Shown piece after piece: positions 43,212 to 52,400 of a DNA stretch of 64,000 nt. Position numbers and translations under genes: made by a program. The stretch is from Caballeronia hypogeia (lineage in GTDB: Bacteria; Pseudomonadota; Gammaproteobacteria; Burkholderiales; Burkholderiaceae): contig NZ_FCOA02000035.1 of the NCBI RefSeq assembly GCF_001544875.2, positions 16,534 through 80,533 of the forward strand, written 5' to 3'. The number at the start of each line of letters is the position of its first letter. The stretch's first letter is position 1. A model generated the notes under the pieces. The model had not been told where the DNA came from and did no database searches. It saw only the letters and a list, made by a program, of their open reading frames with translations.

Positions 43212-43225
43212 GACCTTGTTCTCCT

Positions 43226-44884
43226 TTACATGTTCGGATAGTTCGGACCGCCGCCGCCTTCCGGCGTCACCCACACGATATTCTGCGTCGGGTCCTTGAT
43301 GTCGCAGGTTTTGCAATGCACGCAGTTCTGCGCGTTGATGACGAGTTCCTGTTCCCTGAACTCATACACGCCTGCGGGACAGAAGCGCGTTTCGGGACCA
43401 TCGTACTGCGCCAGATTGATGTTGATTGGCGTCGTGGCGCGCTTCAAGGTCAGATGCGCGGGCTGGTTTTCTTCGTGATTCGCATTCGACAGAAACACCG
43501 ACGAAAGCCGGTCGAACGTGAGCTTGCCATCGGGCTTCGGATAGGCGATCGGCTCGCATTGCGATGCGGGCAAAAGTGTTTCGTGGTCCGCATGCTTGTG
43601 ATGCAGCGTCCACGGCACGCGTCCGCCCAGGAGCTTCTGTTCGAGTCCGACCATGATCGTGCCCACGCGCAGCCCACGGCTCATCCATTGCTTGAAGTTT
43701 CTCGCGCGATGCAGCTCCTCTTTCAGCCACGAACGATCGAACGCTTCGGGATAATCCGCGAGTACGTCGTGCTGGCGGCCCGAGGCGATTGCATCGAACG
43801 CGGCTTGCGCGGCCATCTTGCCGGTGGCGATCGCGGCATGACTGCCCTTGATCCGCGACGCGTTCAGAAAACCCGCTTCGCATCCGATCAAGGCGCCGCC
43901 CGGAAACACGAGTTCCGGCAGCGACATCAATCCGCCGGCCGCGATGGCGCGCGCGCCATACGAGACGCGCTTGCCGCCTTCGAGAAACGCGCGGATCGAC
44001 GGATGCGTCTTGTAGCGCTGGAATTCCTCGAAAGGCGACAGATACGGATTCGCATAACCAAGTCCGACGACAAAGCCGACCACCACCTGATTGTTGTCGA
44101 GGTGATAGAGAAAGGAGCCGCCATACGTATCGCGATCCAGCGGCCAGCCGGCCGTATGGATGACGAGGCCGGGTTTGTGCTTCGCCGGATCGATCTCCCA
44201 CAACTCCTTGATGCCCAGTCCATAAACCTGCGGGTCCGCGTTCCTGCGCAACTGGAAGCGGTCCATCAGTTCGCGCCCCAGATGACCGCGCGCGCCTTCC
44301 GCGAAAAGCGTGTACTTCGCGTGCAACTCCATGCCGAGCTGGAAGCTTCCGCCAGGCTCTCCGTTCTTGCCGATACCCATGTTTCCCGTCGCGACGCCGC
44401 GCACTTCGCCATCCTCGCCATAAAGCACTTCCGCCGCTGGAAAGCCCGCGAAAATCTCGACGCCCAGTTCCTCCGCTTTCTGACCGAGCCAGCGCGTGAC
44501 GTTACCGAGACTCACGACATAGTTGCCATGATTCTTGAAGTTATTCGGCAAGAGCCAGTTGGGCACCTGCTTCGCGCCGCGTTGTGACAGAAAGAGAAAG
44601 CGATCCTCGGTAACCGCGACATCGAGCGGTGCGCCCTGCGCTTTCCAGTCGGGAATCAGCTCGTTCAGCGCGCGCGGGTCCATGACCGCGCCCGACAGAA
44701 TATGCGCGCCGATTTCCGAGCCCTTTTCGAGCACGCATACGCTGAGTTCGCGTCCGCGTTCCGCGGCGAGCTGCTTGAGCCGGATCGCGGACGACAACCC
44801 GGCGGGACCGCCGCCGACAATCACGACGTCGTACTCCATGGACTCGCGAGGACCGTACTGTTCGAGAAGCATCTGTGTATTCAT
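43226..44884 (-). CDS. Electron transfer flavoprotein-ubiquinone oxidoreductase
   Basis: Membrane-associated iron-sulfur flavoprotein that passes electrons from reduced ETF to ubiquinone. 552 residues: FAD-binding YDVVIVGGGPAGLSSAIRLK, ubiquinone-binding region in the middle, and a C-terminal 4Fe-4S site (AQNCVHCKTCDIKDPTQN). Full length for the family. It is divergent from the FAD dehydrogenase-etfBA operon across a 269-base gap with a GCAT-N11-ATGC site. A dedicated copy here argues that ETF is the acceptor for an amine demethylation encoded in the cluster. Confidence 0.92.
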   Translation of the reverse strand: MNTQMLLEQYGPRESMEYDVVIVGGGPAGLSSAIRLKQLAAERGRELSVCVLEKGSEIGAHILSGAVMDPRALNELIPDWKAQGAPLDVAVTEDRFLFLSQRGAKQVPNWLLPNNFKNHGNYVVSLGNVTRWLGQKAEELGVEIFAGFPAAEVLYGEDGEVRGVATGNMGIGKNGEPGGSFQLGMELHAKYTLFAEGARGHLGRELMDRFQLRRNADPQVYGLGIKELWEIDPAKHKPGLVIHTAGWPLDRDTYGGSFLYHLDNNQVVVGFVVGLGYANPYLSPFEEFQRYKTHPSIRAFLEGGKRVSYGARAIAAGGLMSLPELVFPGGALIGCEAGFLNASRIKGSHAAIATGKMAAQAAFDAIASGRQHDVLADYPEAFDRSWLKEELHRARNFKQWMSRGLRVGTIMVGLEQKLLGGRVPWTLHHKHADHETLLPASQCEPIAYPKPDGKLTFDRLSSVFLSNANHEENQPAHLTLKRATTPININLAQYDGPETRFCPAGVYEFREQELVINAQNCVHCKTCDIKDPTQNIVWVTPEGGGGPNYPNM

Positions 44885-44948
44885 TGCGATGAGAAGCGTT
44901 CGGATGATCTGAGAATCACTCTACGGTCACGCACGAGCGCATCCGGCG

Positions 44949-44967
44949 GCATAACGGCTTCTTATGC
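44949..44967. promoter_or_regulatory. GCAT-N11-ATGC palindrome in the ETF-QO / FAD dehydrogenase promoter region
   Basis: GCATAA-CGGCTTC-TTATGC, a perfect 6-bp inverted repeat with T-N11-A spacing, resembles the site at 37405-37423. It could be a second target of the LysR protein at 37550. Confidence 0.5.
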
Positions 44968-45153
44968 TGCAATCAATGCGTCCTTGCGTTACGGATGATT
45001 CGAACCAGCGCAAATGCAGCGTTAACCCGTAAAAAGGCGACCTCGCCGCGCTGCGTCTTCTGCTAAAAATCGCGATCTCTTATATTCGCGCGGCCGAGAT
45101 TTCACTGGTCCACACTTCGCTCATACCCCTTGGCTCTTGGAAGGAAGCGAACC

Positions 45154-46341
45154 GTGGATACATATGACGTTGTGGTGATTGGCGCGGGAGTCATCGGCAG
45201 TTCGGTGGCCTTTCAGCTCGCGAAGCTCGGCGCGAAGAACGTATTGGTGCTCGATCGCGGCACGATCGGCGCGGGAACGACTTCGCAGTCTTCCGGCATT
45301 TTGCGCACGCACTATTCGGTGAAAGAGAACGTCGAGCTCGCGCGCAAGTCGTGGGACGTATTCAATAACTTCGCGTCTTATCTCGGCGACGACGAAGCGT
45401 CCTGCGGCCTCGTGAAGTCCGGCTACATGATCGTGTCGAACGAGGGCGACAAGCTCGAACCCTTGCGCGCTTCGCTGAATCAGCAGAAGGAGCAAGGCAT
45501 TCCGCTCGAATTCCTCGATCGCCGGCAAGCGAAGGAACTGCTGCCCATCGCGCAGTTCGATGATGCCGCGCTGATCGGCTACGAGCCGGAAGCGGGCTTC
45601 GCGGACGCGTATCTGGTCGCCACGAGCTTCGCGCGCGCGGCGCGTCGTGGTGGCGTGACCATTCGCGAGAACGCATCGGTCAACAAGATTCTGTTCGACA
45701 ACGGCAAGGTCGTCGGCGTGTCGACGTCCATCGGCGACTTCAGGACCGGCATGGTCATCAGCACGCAGAACATCTGGACGCCGGAGCTCGCGGGCTGGAC
45801 CGGACAGAGCCTGCCGATCATGCCGGAGCGCCACGCCGTGCTCGCGCTCGAATGCGACGCCGCGAAATACAGCTTCTCGATGCCGGTCTTCAAGGATCTC
45901 GCCTCGCCCGGCATGCTCTATTACCGCAGCTATGGCGGCAATCAGATGCTCGTCTCCGAGGGCGTCGTCGGCGAAAAGCTGAACACCGCCGAAACCGAGC
46001 AAGGCGACATTCCGATGGACTATGTCGTCGAAGTCGGCGCGCAGGTCGCGGAGCGCTTTCCCGAATACGAAACGGCGGGCATCGCTTCGTCCTGGACGGG
46101 CGTGTATGACGTGACGCCCGACTGGAATCCGGTGCTCGGGCGCTTGCCCGGCATCGAAGGTCTGGTCGTCGGCTACGGCTTCTCCGGGCACGGCTTCAAG
46201 CTCTCTCCGACGGTCGGCCGCGTGCTCGCGCAGGAAGCGCTCGGCCTGCCGACCGACGTATCGCTCAAGCCGTATTCCATCGAGCGCTTCGCCACGGGCG
46301 ATCTGCTCACCGGCAAATATGGCCTGGGCGCGGTGTCCTGA
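45154..46341 (+). CDS. FAD-dependent amine dehydrogenase (DAO/sarcosine oxidase beta-like), probable N-methylproline demethylase
   Basis: 395-residue flavoenzyme of the D-amino acid oxidase superfamily: TYDVVVIGAGVIGSSVAFQLAK dinucleotide site, QSSGILRTHYS segment near residue 50 seen in sarcosine and dimethylglycine enzymes, and a C-terminal GYGFSGHGFKLSPTVGR loop that closes the flavin site. GTG start with GGAAGGA about 9 bases upstream. It heads an operon with hutD, etfB and etfA, so ETF is the likely electron acceptor. In this context it would demethylate N-methylproline to proline; D-proline or sarcosine are alternatives. Confidence 0.83.
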   Translation: MDTYDVVVIGAGVIGSSVAFQLAKLGAKNVLVLDRGTIGAGTTSQSSGILRTHYSVKENVELARKSWDVFNNFASYLGDDEASCGLVKSGYMIVSNEGDKLEPLRASLNQQKEQGIPLEFLDRRQAKELLPIAQFDDAALIGYEPEAGFADAYLVATSFARAARRGGVTIRENASVNKILFDNGKVVGVSTSIGDFRTGMVISTQNIWTPELAGWTGQSLPIMPERHAVLALECDAAKYSFSMPVFKDLASPGMLYYRSYGGNQMLVSEGVVGEKLNTAETEQGDIPMDYVVEVGAQVAERFPEYETAGIASSWTGVYDVTPDWNPVLGRLPGIEGLVVGYGFSGHGFKLSPTVGRVLAQEALGLPTDVSLKPYSIERFATGDLLTGKYGLGAVS

Positions 46342-46342
46342 G

Positions 46343-46846
46343 ATGCACGCGATGCAGATTGCGTCGATACCTTGCGAACGCTGGAAGAACGGCGGCGGCA
46401 CGACGCGCGTGCTGGCATCGTCGGGCGACGACTGGCGCGTGAGCCTCGCCGAGGTCGAAGCGCACGGACCGTATTCGAGCTTCGACGGCCAGATGCGCAC
46501 CTCGATGATCGTGCGCGGCAACGGCGTCACGTTGCGCGACGGCGAGCGCCTCGTGACGCTCGCGCCGTTCGAAGTCGTGAGCTATGACGGCGCCACGCCC
46601 TGGCGTGCAACGCTCGTCAACGGCCCCGTGAGCTCGCTCAACGTGATGAGCAGGACGGAGCGCTATCGCGTGCACATGAGCGTGCTGTCTTCTGCGGTGA
46701 GCATCGAAGCGCCTTGCACCGCGATTGTCGTCGCCTTCGATGAGGGACACTTCGCGGTGCATGACGTGCGCTCGCCGTTGCGCGTCACGCCGCCGATCGA
46801 AAACCGAAGCGATCAGCTCTGCGTGCTGATTACCATTCGAGGATGA
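46343..46846 (+). CDS. hutD: HutD/Ves family protein
   Basis: About 167 residues from ATG 46343 (or 165 from 46352). It matches the HutD family: CERWKNGGGTTRVLA near the N-terminus, DDWRVSLAEVEAHGPYSSFDG and an FEVVSYDGATPWRATLVNGPV core of a double-stranded beta-helix (cupin-like) fold. HutD is normally found with histidine utilisation genes and its biochemical role is not settled. Here it sits one base after the FAD dehydrogenase gene and 4 bases before etfB, with no hutH, hutU or hutI in the window. Confidence 0.85.
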   Translation: MHAMQIASIPCERWKNGGGTTRVLASSGDDWRVSLAEVEAHGPYSSFDGQMRTSMIVRGNGVTLRDGERLVTLAPFEVVSYDGATPWRATLVNGPVSSLNVMSRTERYRVHMSVLSSAVSIEAPCTAIVVAFDEGHFAVHDVRSPLRVTPPIENRSDQLCVLITIRG

Positions 46847-46850
46847 TGAA

Positions 46851-47600
46851 ATGAAAGTACTCACAGCAGTCAAGCGCGTCGTCGATTACAACGTGAAGGT
46901 CCGCGTGAAGTCGGACCAGAGCGGCGTCGATATCGGCAACGTGAAGATGTCGATGAACCCGTTCGACGAGATCGCGACCGAAGCGGCCACGCGCCTGAAG
47001 GAAGCGGGCGTCGCGAGCGAAGTCGTCGCGGTGTCGTGCGGGCTCGCGCAGAGTCAGGAGACCTTGCGCACGGCGCTCGCGATCGGCGCGGATCGCGGCG
47101 TGCTCGTCGAAACGGATGCGGAATTGCAGCCCCTCGCCGTCGCCAAGTTGCTGAAGGCGGTGATCGAGCGTGAACAGCCGCAGCTCGTGATTCTCGGCAA
47201 GCAGGCCATCGACGGCGACGCGGGACAAACCGGTCAGCTACTCGCCGCGCTGCTCGACTGGCCGCAAGCCACGTTCGCGAGCAACATCGAGATCGCCGAC
47301 AACACGGCGACCGTCACGCGCGAAGTCGATGGCGGTCTCGAAGTCATCTCGTTGCGTCTGCCCGCCATCGTCACGACCGATCTGCGCCTGAACGAGCCGC
47401 GCTACGTGACGTTGCCCAGCATCATGAAGGCGAAGAAGAAGCCGATCGAAACGGTGAAGCCGGCCGATCTGGGCGTCGATCCCGCGCCGCGTCTGAAGAC
47501 GCTCAAGGTAGTGGAACCGCCCGTGCGCAAGCCCGGCGTGCGCGTGCCGGATGTCGCGACGCTCATCGAGAAACTCAAAACTGAAGCGAAGGTGATTTGA
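46851..47600 (+). CDS. etfB: Electron transfer flavoprotein beta subunit
   Basis: 249 residues, full length. MKVLTAVKRVVDYNVKVRVK start, the AMP-binding and partner-docking core (MNPFDEIATEAATRLKEAG) and the conserved Leu-anchor region LPAIVTTDLRLNEPRYVTLPSIMKAKKKP are present. GAGGATGA precedes the ATG. Together with etfA it carries electrons from the FAD dehydrogenase at 45154 to the ETF-QO at 43226. The position inside an amine-catabolism operon suggests a dedicated copy rather than the housekeeping one. Confidence 0.93.
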   Translation: MKVLTAVKRVVDYNVKVRVKSDQSGVDIGNVKMSMNPFDEIATEAATRLKEAGVASEVVAVSCGLAQSQETLRTALAIGADRGVLVETDAELQPLAVAKLLKAVIEREQPQLVILGKQAIDGDAGQTGQLLAALLDWPQATFASNIEIADNTATVTREVDGGLEVISLRLPAIVTTDLRLNEPRYVTLPSIMKAKKKPIETVKPADLGVDPAPRLKTLKVVEPPVRKPGVRVPDVATLIEKLKTEAKVI

Positions 47601-48530
47601 ATGACGACTCTTGTGATTGCGGAACACAGCGACGCGCAGTTGAAGGCTTCGACGCTGCACACGATAACGGCGGCGCTCGCGCTCGGCAACGGCGTCGATG
47701 TGCTGGTCGCGGGAAGCAACGCGCGCGCCGTCGCCGATGCGGCGGGCAAGATCGCCGGCGTCGACAAGGTGCTGCTCGCCGACGCGCCGCATCTCGCCGA
47801 CGGGCTCGCGGAAAACGTCGCGGCGCAAGTGCTCGCGCTCGCGAAGGACTACACGCATGTGCTGTTTCCGGCGACGGCGGCGGGCAAGAACATCGCGCCG
47901 CGCGTGGCGGCGAAGCTGGATGCATCGCAGATATCGGATGTGATCGCCATCGACTCCGACGATACATTCCAGCGCCCGATCTACGCCGGCAACGCCATCG
48001 CCACCGTGCAGACCGCCGACGCCGTGAAAGTCGCGACGATCCGCACGACCGCCTTCGAAGCGGCGCGCGCCGAAGGCGGCAGCGCAACGGTGAGCGAGGT
48101 TCCCGCCGTGCCGGATACGGGCCTTTCGAAATTCATTCGCCGCGAGATCGCCGCGAGCGACCGGCCCGATCTCACGGCCGCGCGCGTGGTCGTGTCGGGC
48201 GGCCGCGGGCTCGGCAGCGCGGAAAGCTTCGGCCTGCTCGATCCGCTCGCGGGCAAGCTCGGCGCGGCCGTGGGCGCATCGCGCGCGGCAGTCGATTCCG
48301 GATATGCGCCGAACGATCTGCAGGTCGGTCAAACGGGCAAGATCGTCGCGCCCGAACTCTATGTGGCCGTGGGCATCTCCGGCGCGATCCAGCATCTCGC
48401 GGGCATGAAGGATTCGAAGGTGATCGTCGCCATCAACAAGGACGCGGAAGCGCCGATCTTCGGCGTCGCGGACTATGGCCTCGTCGGTGATCTGTTCGAG
48501 GCGGTGCCGCAACTCGCGCAATCGCTGTAA
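47601..48530 (+). CDS. etfA: Electron transfer flavoprotein alpha subunit
   Basis: 309 residues. C-terminal FAD-binding domain with VVVSGGRGLGSAESFGLLDPLAGKLGAAVGASRAAVDSG, GQTGKIVAPELYVAVGISGAIQHLAGM and NKDAEAPIFGVADYGLVGDLF is intact; the N-terminal domain begins TTLVIAEHSDAQLKASTLHT. The ATG directly follows the etfB stop, so the subunits are translated together. It ends at a terminator facing hutG. Confidence 0.93.
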   Translation: MTTLVIAEHSDAQLKASTLHTITAALALGNGVDVLVAGSNARAVADAAGKIAGVDKVLLADAPHLADGLAENVAAQVLALAKDYTHVLFPATAAGKNIAPRVAAKLDASQISDVIAIDSDDTFQRPIYAGNAIATVQTADAVKVATIRTTAFEAARAEGGSATVSEVPAVPDTGLSKFIRREIAASDRPDLTAARVVVSGGRGLGSAESFGLLDPLAGKLGAAVGASRAAVDSGYAPNDLQVGQTGKIVAPELYVAVGISGAIQHLAGMKDSKVIVAINKDAEAPIFGVADYGLVGDLFEAVPQLAQSL

Positions 48531-48553
48531 CGATCCTGGCAGTTGTTTGCTTC

Positions 48554-48579
48554 GGCCGTCACTCCGGTGACGGCCTTTT
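48554..48579 (+). terminator. Terminator of the etfBA operon
   Basis: GGCCGTCAC-TCCG-GTGACGGCC (9-bp stem) followed by TTTT, 23 bases after the etfA stop. Confidence 0.8.
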
Positions 48580-48583
48580 GTCT

Positions 48584-49390
48584 TTAGCGCGCAAGCTTGA
48601 GCGTCGCATCCAGCGCGGCTCCGACCATTCTTTCGACGACTGGCTGCACGTCTTGCGCCAGCTCGGGCCGATACTCGAACGGCGCGTATTCGTTCATGTA
48701 GGTCGACTGACACATCTCCAGTTGCACCGCGTTGATGCCTTGCGCGGGGTCGCCGTAAGCGCGCGTGATATAGCCGCCCTTGAAGCGCCCGTTCGCGATC
48801 CATGTGAACGACGCTTGCCCGTCGAGCGTCCCGGTGACCGCATCGAGCACGCGCGCGTCACACGCCTGTCCCGAGTTCGTGCCGATGTTCAAGTCCGGCA
48901 GCTTGCCTTCGAAGAGACGCGGTAACACGCTCGCGATCGAATGCGCTTCCCACAGCAGCACCGCGCCGAAGCGCGCCTTCAGACGATCCAGTTCCTCGCG
49001 CAGCTTCGCGTGATAAGGCTGCCAGTAACGCTCGAGGCGCCGCTGCACTTCGCCCGGGTTGGCTCCGTTCGCATCGCGATACAGCGGCTCGCCGCGAAAC
49101 GTTTCGGTCGGACAAAGCCCGGTCGTGGTCTGGCCCGGGTACAGGCTTTCGCCGCTCGCCGGACGATTGAGGTCGATCACATAGCGCGAATAACGCGCGC
49201 CCAGCACCGATGCGCCCGCGCGTCGCGCAAAGTCGTAAAGACGGTCGAGATGCCAGTCGGTATCGGCGACTTGCAGCGCGATGTCGGTGAACTGACCCGA
49301 GATGTCCGTTGGAATCATCGTGCCGAGATGCGGGATCGAGATCAGCAGCGGCAGTTCGCCTGATTGAAAATGAAAGACGTCATCGGTCAT
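48584..49390 (-). CDS. hutG: N-formylglutamate deformylase (HutG family)
   Basis: Hydrolyses N-formyl-L-glutamate to glutamate and formate. 268 residues. Family motifs: LISIPHLGTMIPTDI, ADTDWHLDRLYDFARRAGASVLGARYSRYVIDLNRP, and LWEAHSIASVLPRLFEG with NIGTNSGQACD. It lies 87 bases after putA on the same strand, beyond a terminator, so it may be expressed partly from its own promoter. Upstream histidine-pathway genes are absent from the window. Its place with putA and the demethylases suggests either feeding of glutamate formation or action on another N-formyl or N-blocked amino acid. Confidence 0.87.
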   Translation of the reverse strand: MTDDVFHFQSGELPLLISIPHLGTMIPTDISGQFTDIALQVADTDWHLDRLYDFARRAGASVLGARYSRYVIDLNRPASGESLYPGQTTTGLCPTETFRGEPLYRDANGANPGEVQRRLERYWQPYHAKLREELDRLKARFGAVLLWEAHSIASVLPRLFEGKLPDLNIGTNSGQACDARVLDAVTGTLDGQASFTWIANGRFKGGYITRAYGDPAQGINAVQLEMCQSTYMNEYAPFEYRPELAQDVQPVVERMVGAALDATLKLAR

Positions 49391-49426
49391 CGCGCGAGCT
49401 CCTTGTCATGCGCAGCAAAAAATAAA

Positions 49427-49466
49427 AGCCGGTCGCGCTGTCAGGCGCCGACCGGCAAAAACGAAT
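49427..49466 (-). terminator. Terminator of putA
   Basis: A stem GCCGGTCG.../...CGACCGGC with inner pairing (49438-49466) is followed on the minus strand by UUUUAUUUUUU, a strong intrinsic terminator between putA and hutG. Confidence 0.8.
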
Positions 49467-49477
49467 CGATGTGATGC

Positions 49478-52400
49478 TCAGAGAATATCTTCGCTCATCA
49501 CCATCAGTTGCGTGTTGCCCCCCGCCGCACTCGCGTTGACTGTGGTCACGCGCTCGCGCACGAGCGCGCTCCAGTCGTACGCGCCGGACGCATCCGCGAC
49601 GATCACCGGAATCATATGTTCGGCGGCGATCATTCGCACATCGGCGACGCTGCCTTGCGCGCCACGCGCAAGCACGACATCGGGCCGCACCGTCGACAGC
49701 GCGCCGCGCAGCGCGCGCGGCACGTCGTCTGCGCCGATTACGCGCGCGCACGCGCCGAGCTTGCGCGCGATTTCATCGGCGAGCGCGGACTTCGGCATCA
49801 CAATGTCGTTGCCAAAGCCACTCGCGATCATGACCTGCGTGAGAAGGTCCGCATCCGATTCGGCCACGCACAGAACTTGCCCGCGCGGCAGCAGTTCGAC
49901 GGTGTTCTCTTCGCCCGTCAGCGCCGGCAGGCTGAGCGGATGATAACGCGCGACCGCTTCGCCCACATGCGACCACAACGCCGGATCGCGTTGACGATCG
50001 CTTGCCGCGGAGGCCAGCGCGAACAGCGCGTCGAGTCTTGCGCGCTGCGCTGCTTTCGCTTCGTGCAACGCGGTCTGACGGTCGCTCAGTTTGCCATCGG
50101 TGGATTCGACGGGAAATTCGAAGAACTTCTCGCTCGTCACTGATGCTTGCTGCGCGAACGGTCCAGATGCCGCGCGCAACGATGGCATCACTGCGCCGCG
50201 GCTAAGTGTGAGCAACGTCAACGGGCCGCCGTTCATCGGGCCCGTGCCCGCAGCGCCCACTCCGCCATAAGGCTGCATGCCAGCGAATGCGCCGTGCATC
50301 GCGCGATTGACGCACACGCTGTTGGCCTTCGTAATCGAGAGCAGCTTGCCCGCCGCTTCGTTGATGCGCGTATGCAGCCCCTGCACGCCCGCGCCCAGCG
50401 CGTTGAGACGCTTGAGCAAAGGCTCCATCTGCCCGGTGCGATAGCGCACCACATGCAGGATCGGGCCGCCGATGGTCGCATCGAGTGCATCGAGCGCCGC
50501 GACATCCCCCAGGTCGACGATCGTCGGCGCCACGTAATTTGCCTTGCCATGGTTGGCATCGAGCTTGCCCCGCACGACCGTGAAGCCCCGCCGCTTCAAT
50601 TGCTCGATGTACACCTCGGCCTTGTCGCGCGCGCGACGCGTAGCCAGCGGGCCCATGTCCGTCGCTGCGTGGAGCGGATCGCCCGTCACGCGTTCGGTGA
50701 GCATGCCCTTCAACATGCGCAGCACGCGATCCGCCGTCGAGTCCTGCAGGCACAGCACGCGCAGCGCCGAAGCGTCCTGTCCTGCGCCCCTGAACGCCGA
50801 GTGGATCGCGTCGGAGATGACCTGCTCGGGCAGCGCGGAGCTGTCGACGATCATCGCATTGACACCCGACTGCATGTGAATGAACTTCGGCGCGTGCGGC
50901 TGACGCGCGAGCAGAACCGCGAGCGAACGCGCGGCCTCGTGCGAGCCCGCGAAACTCACGGCGGCCACACGTCGATCCGATGCAAACGCGCGCGCGAAGC
51001 TCGCGCCATCGTGAATGATGAGTTGCAGCACGTCAGCGGGCACACCGCAATGAAGGAACGCGCGCGCCGCTTCGTGCGCGATCAGCGCGGCGTGCGAGGA
51101 AGGCTTCGCGACTATGACATTGCCGGCCGCGAGCGCTGACGCCGTCTGTCCGACAAAGCTCGCGAGCGGCGATGACACCGGCGTCATGCTGACGACCACG
51201 CCGAGCGGATCGAGGTCCGCCAGCCGTTCGTCGGCGTTCAGTTGATACGCATACAGGCGGCACAGATTGATCGCGTGACGCACTTCGTCCGCGGCGTCGG
51301 CCAGGGTCGCGCCATGTTCCATCACGAGCAAAGCGCCAAGCCGAGCGCACTCGTGCTCGAACCGATTCGCGACGGCTTCGAGAATCGCCGCGCGCGCTTC
51401 ACGCGACGATTGCGTCCACGTCGCACGCGCGACCGACGCCGCGTCCAGCGCAGCGTTGACGACATCGATCCGGCACGAAGCCACGCTGCCGATGACTTCC
51501 GACGCATCGCTCGCGCCATACACGAGCGCAGTCGCATCCGATGTCAACTCGATCGATCGCGCGACCAGCGACTGCACGCTAAGCCGCTGCGCGCGAATCT
51601 CCGCGACCGCGCGATCGAACTCGGGCATGCCGGAGAAGTTCATCGCCTTCGCGTTGACGCGGCCGGGCAGCAACGCGCGCGGCGACACGATGCCCGCGTG
51701 CGGCTTGCCGCCCGTCGTCGCGGCTTTCGCGACCGGGTCCTGCACGATATCGTCGATACTCACGGCCGGATCGACGATCTGATTGACGAACGAGGAATTC
51801 GCGCCGTTCTCGAGCAAACGTCGAACGAGATACGCGAGCAAGGTTGCATGCGGCCCGACCGGCGCGTAGATGCGGCACGCGCGCCCGAGCTTCGCCGCTC
51901 CGACCACCTGGTCATACACCGTTTCGCCCATGCCATGCAGGCATTGAAACTCGTAAGGCTGATCGCCCGCGAGCGTATGCACGGCGGCCACGGTGAACGC
52001 GTTATGCGTGGCGAACTGCGGAAAGATGGCGTCGGGCGCAGCGAGCAAGGCCTTCGCGCACGCGATATAGCTCACATCCGAATGAACCTTGCGCGTGAAT
52101 ACCGGGTAACCGTCCGCGCCCGCGTCCTGCGCGAGCTTGATCTCGGTGTCCCAGTACGCGCCCTTCACGAGGCGAATGTTGATGCGCCGCTGCGTCGAGC
52201 GCGCGAGCGCGATGATCCATTCCGCAACCGCGCGGCCGCGCTTCTGATACGACTGCAACGAAATGCCGATGCCGTTCCATCCTTTAAGCGACGGCTCCTT
52301 GCATAAGCGCTCCAGCATTTCCAGCGTCAGTTCGAAACGCGCGGACTCTTCCTGATCGAGGTGAAAGCCGATGCCATATTGCCTCGCGAGTTGCGCCAGT

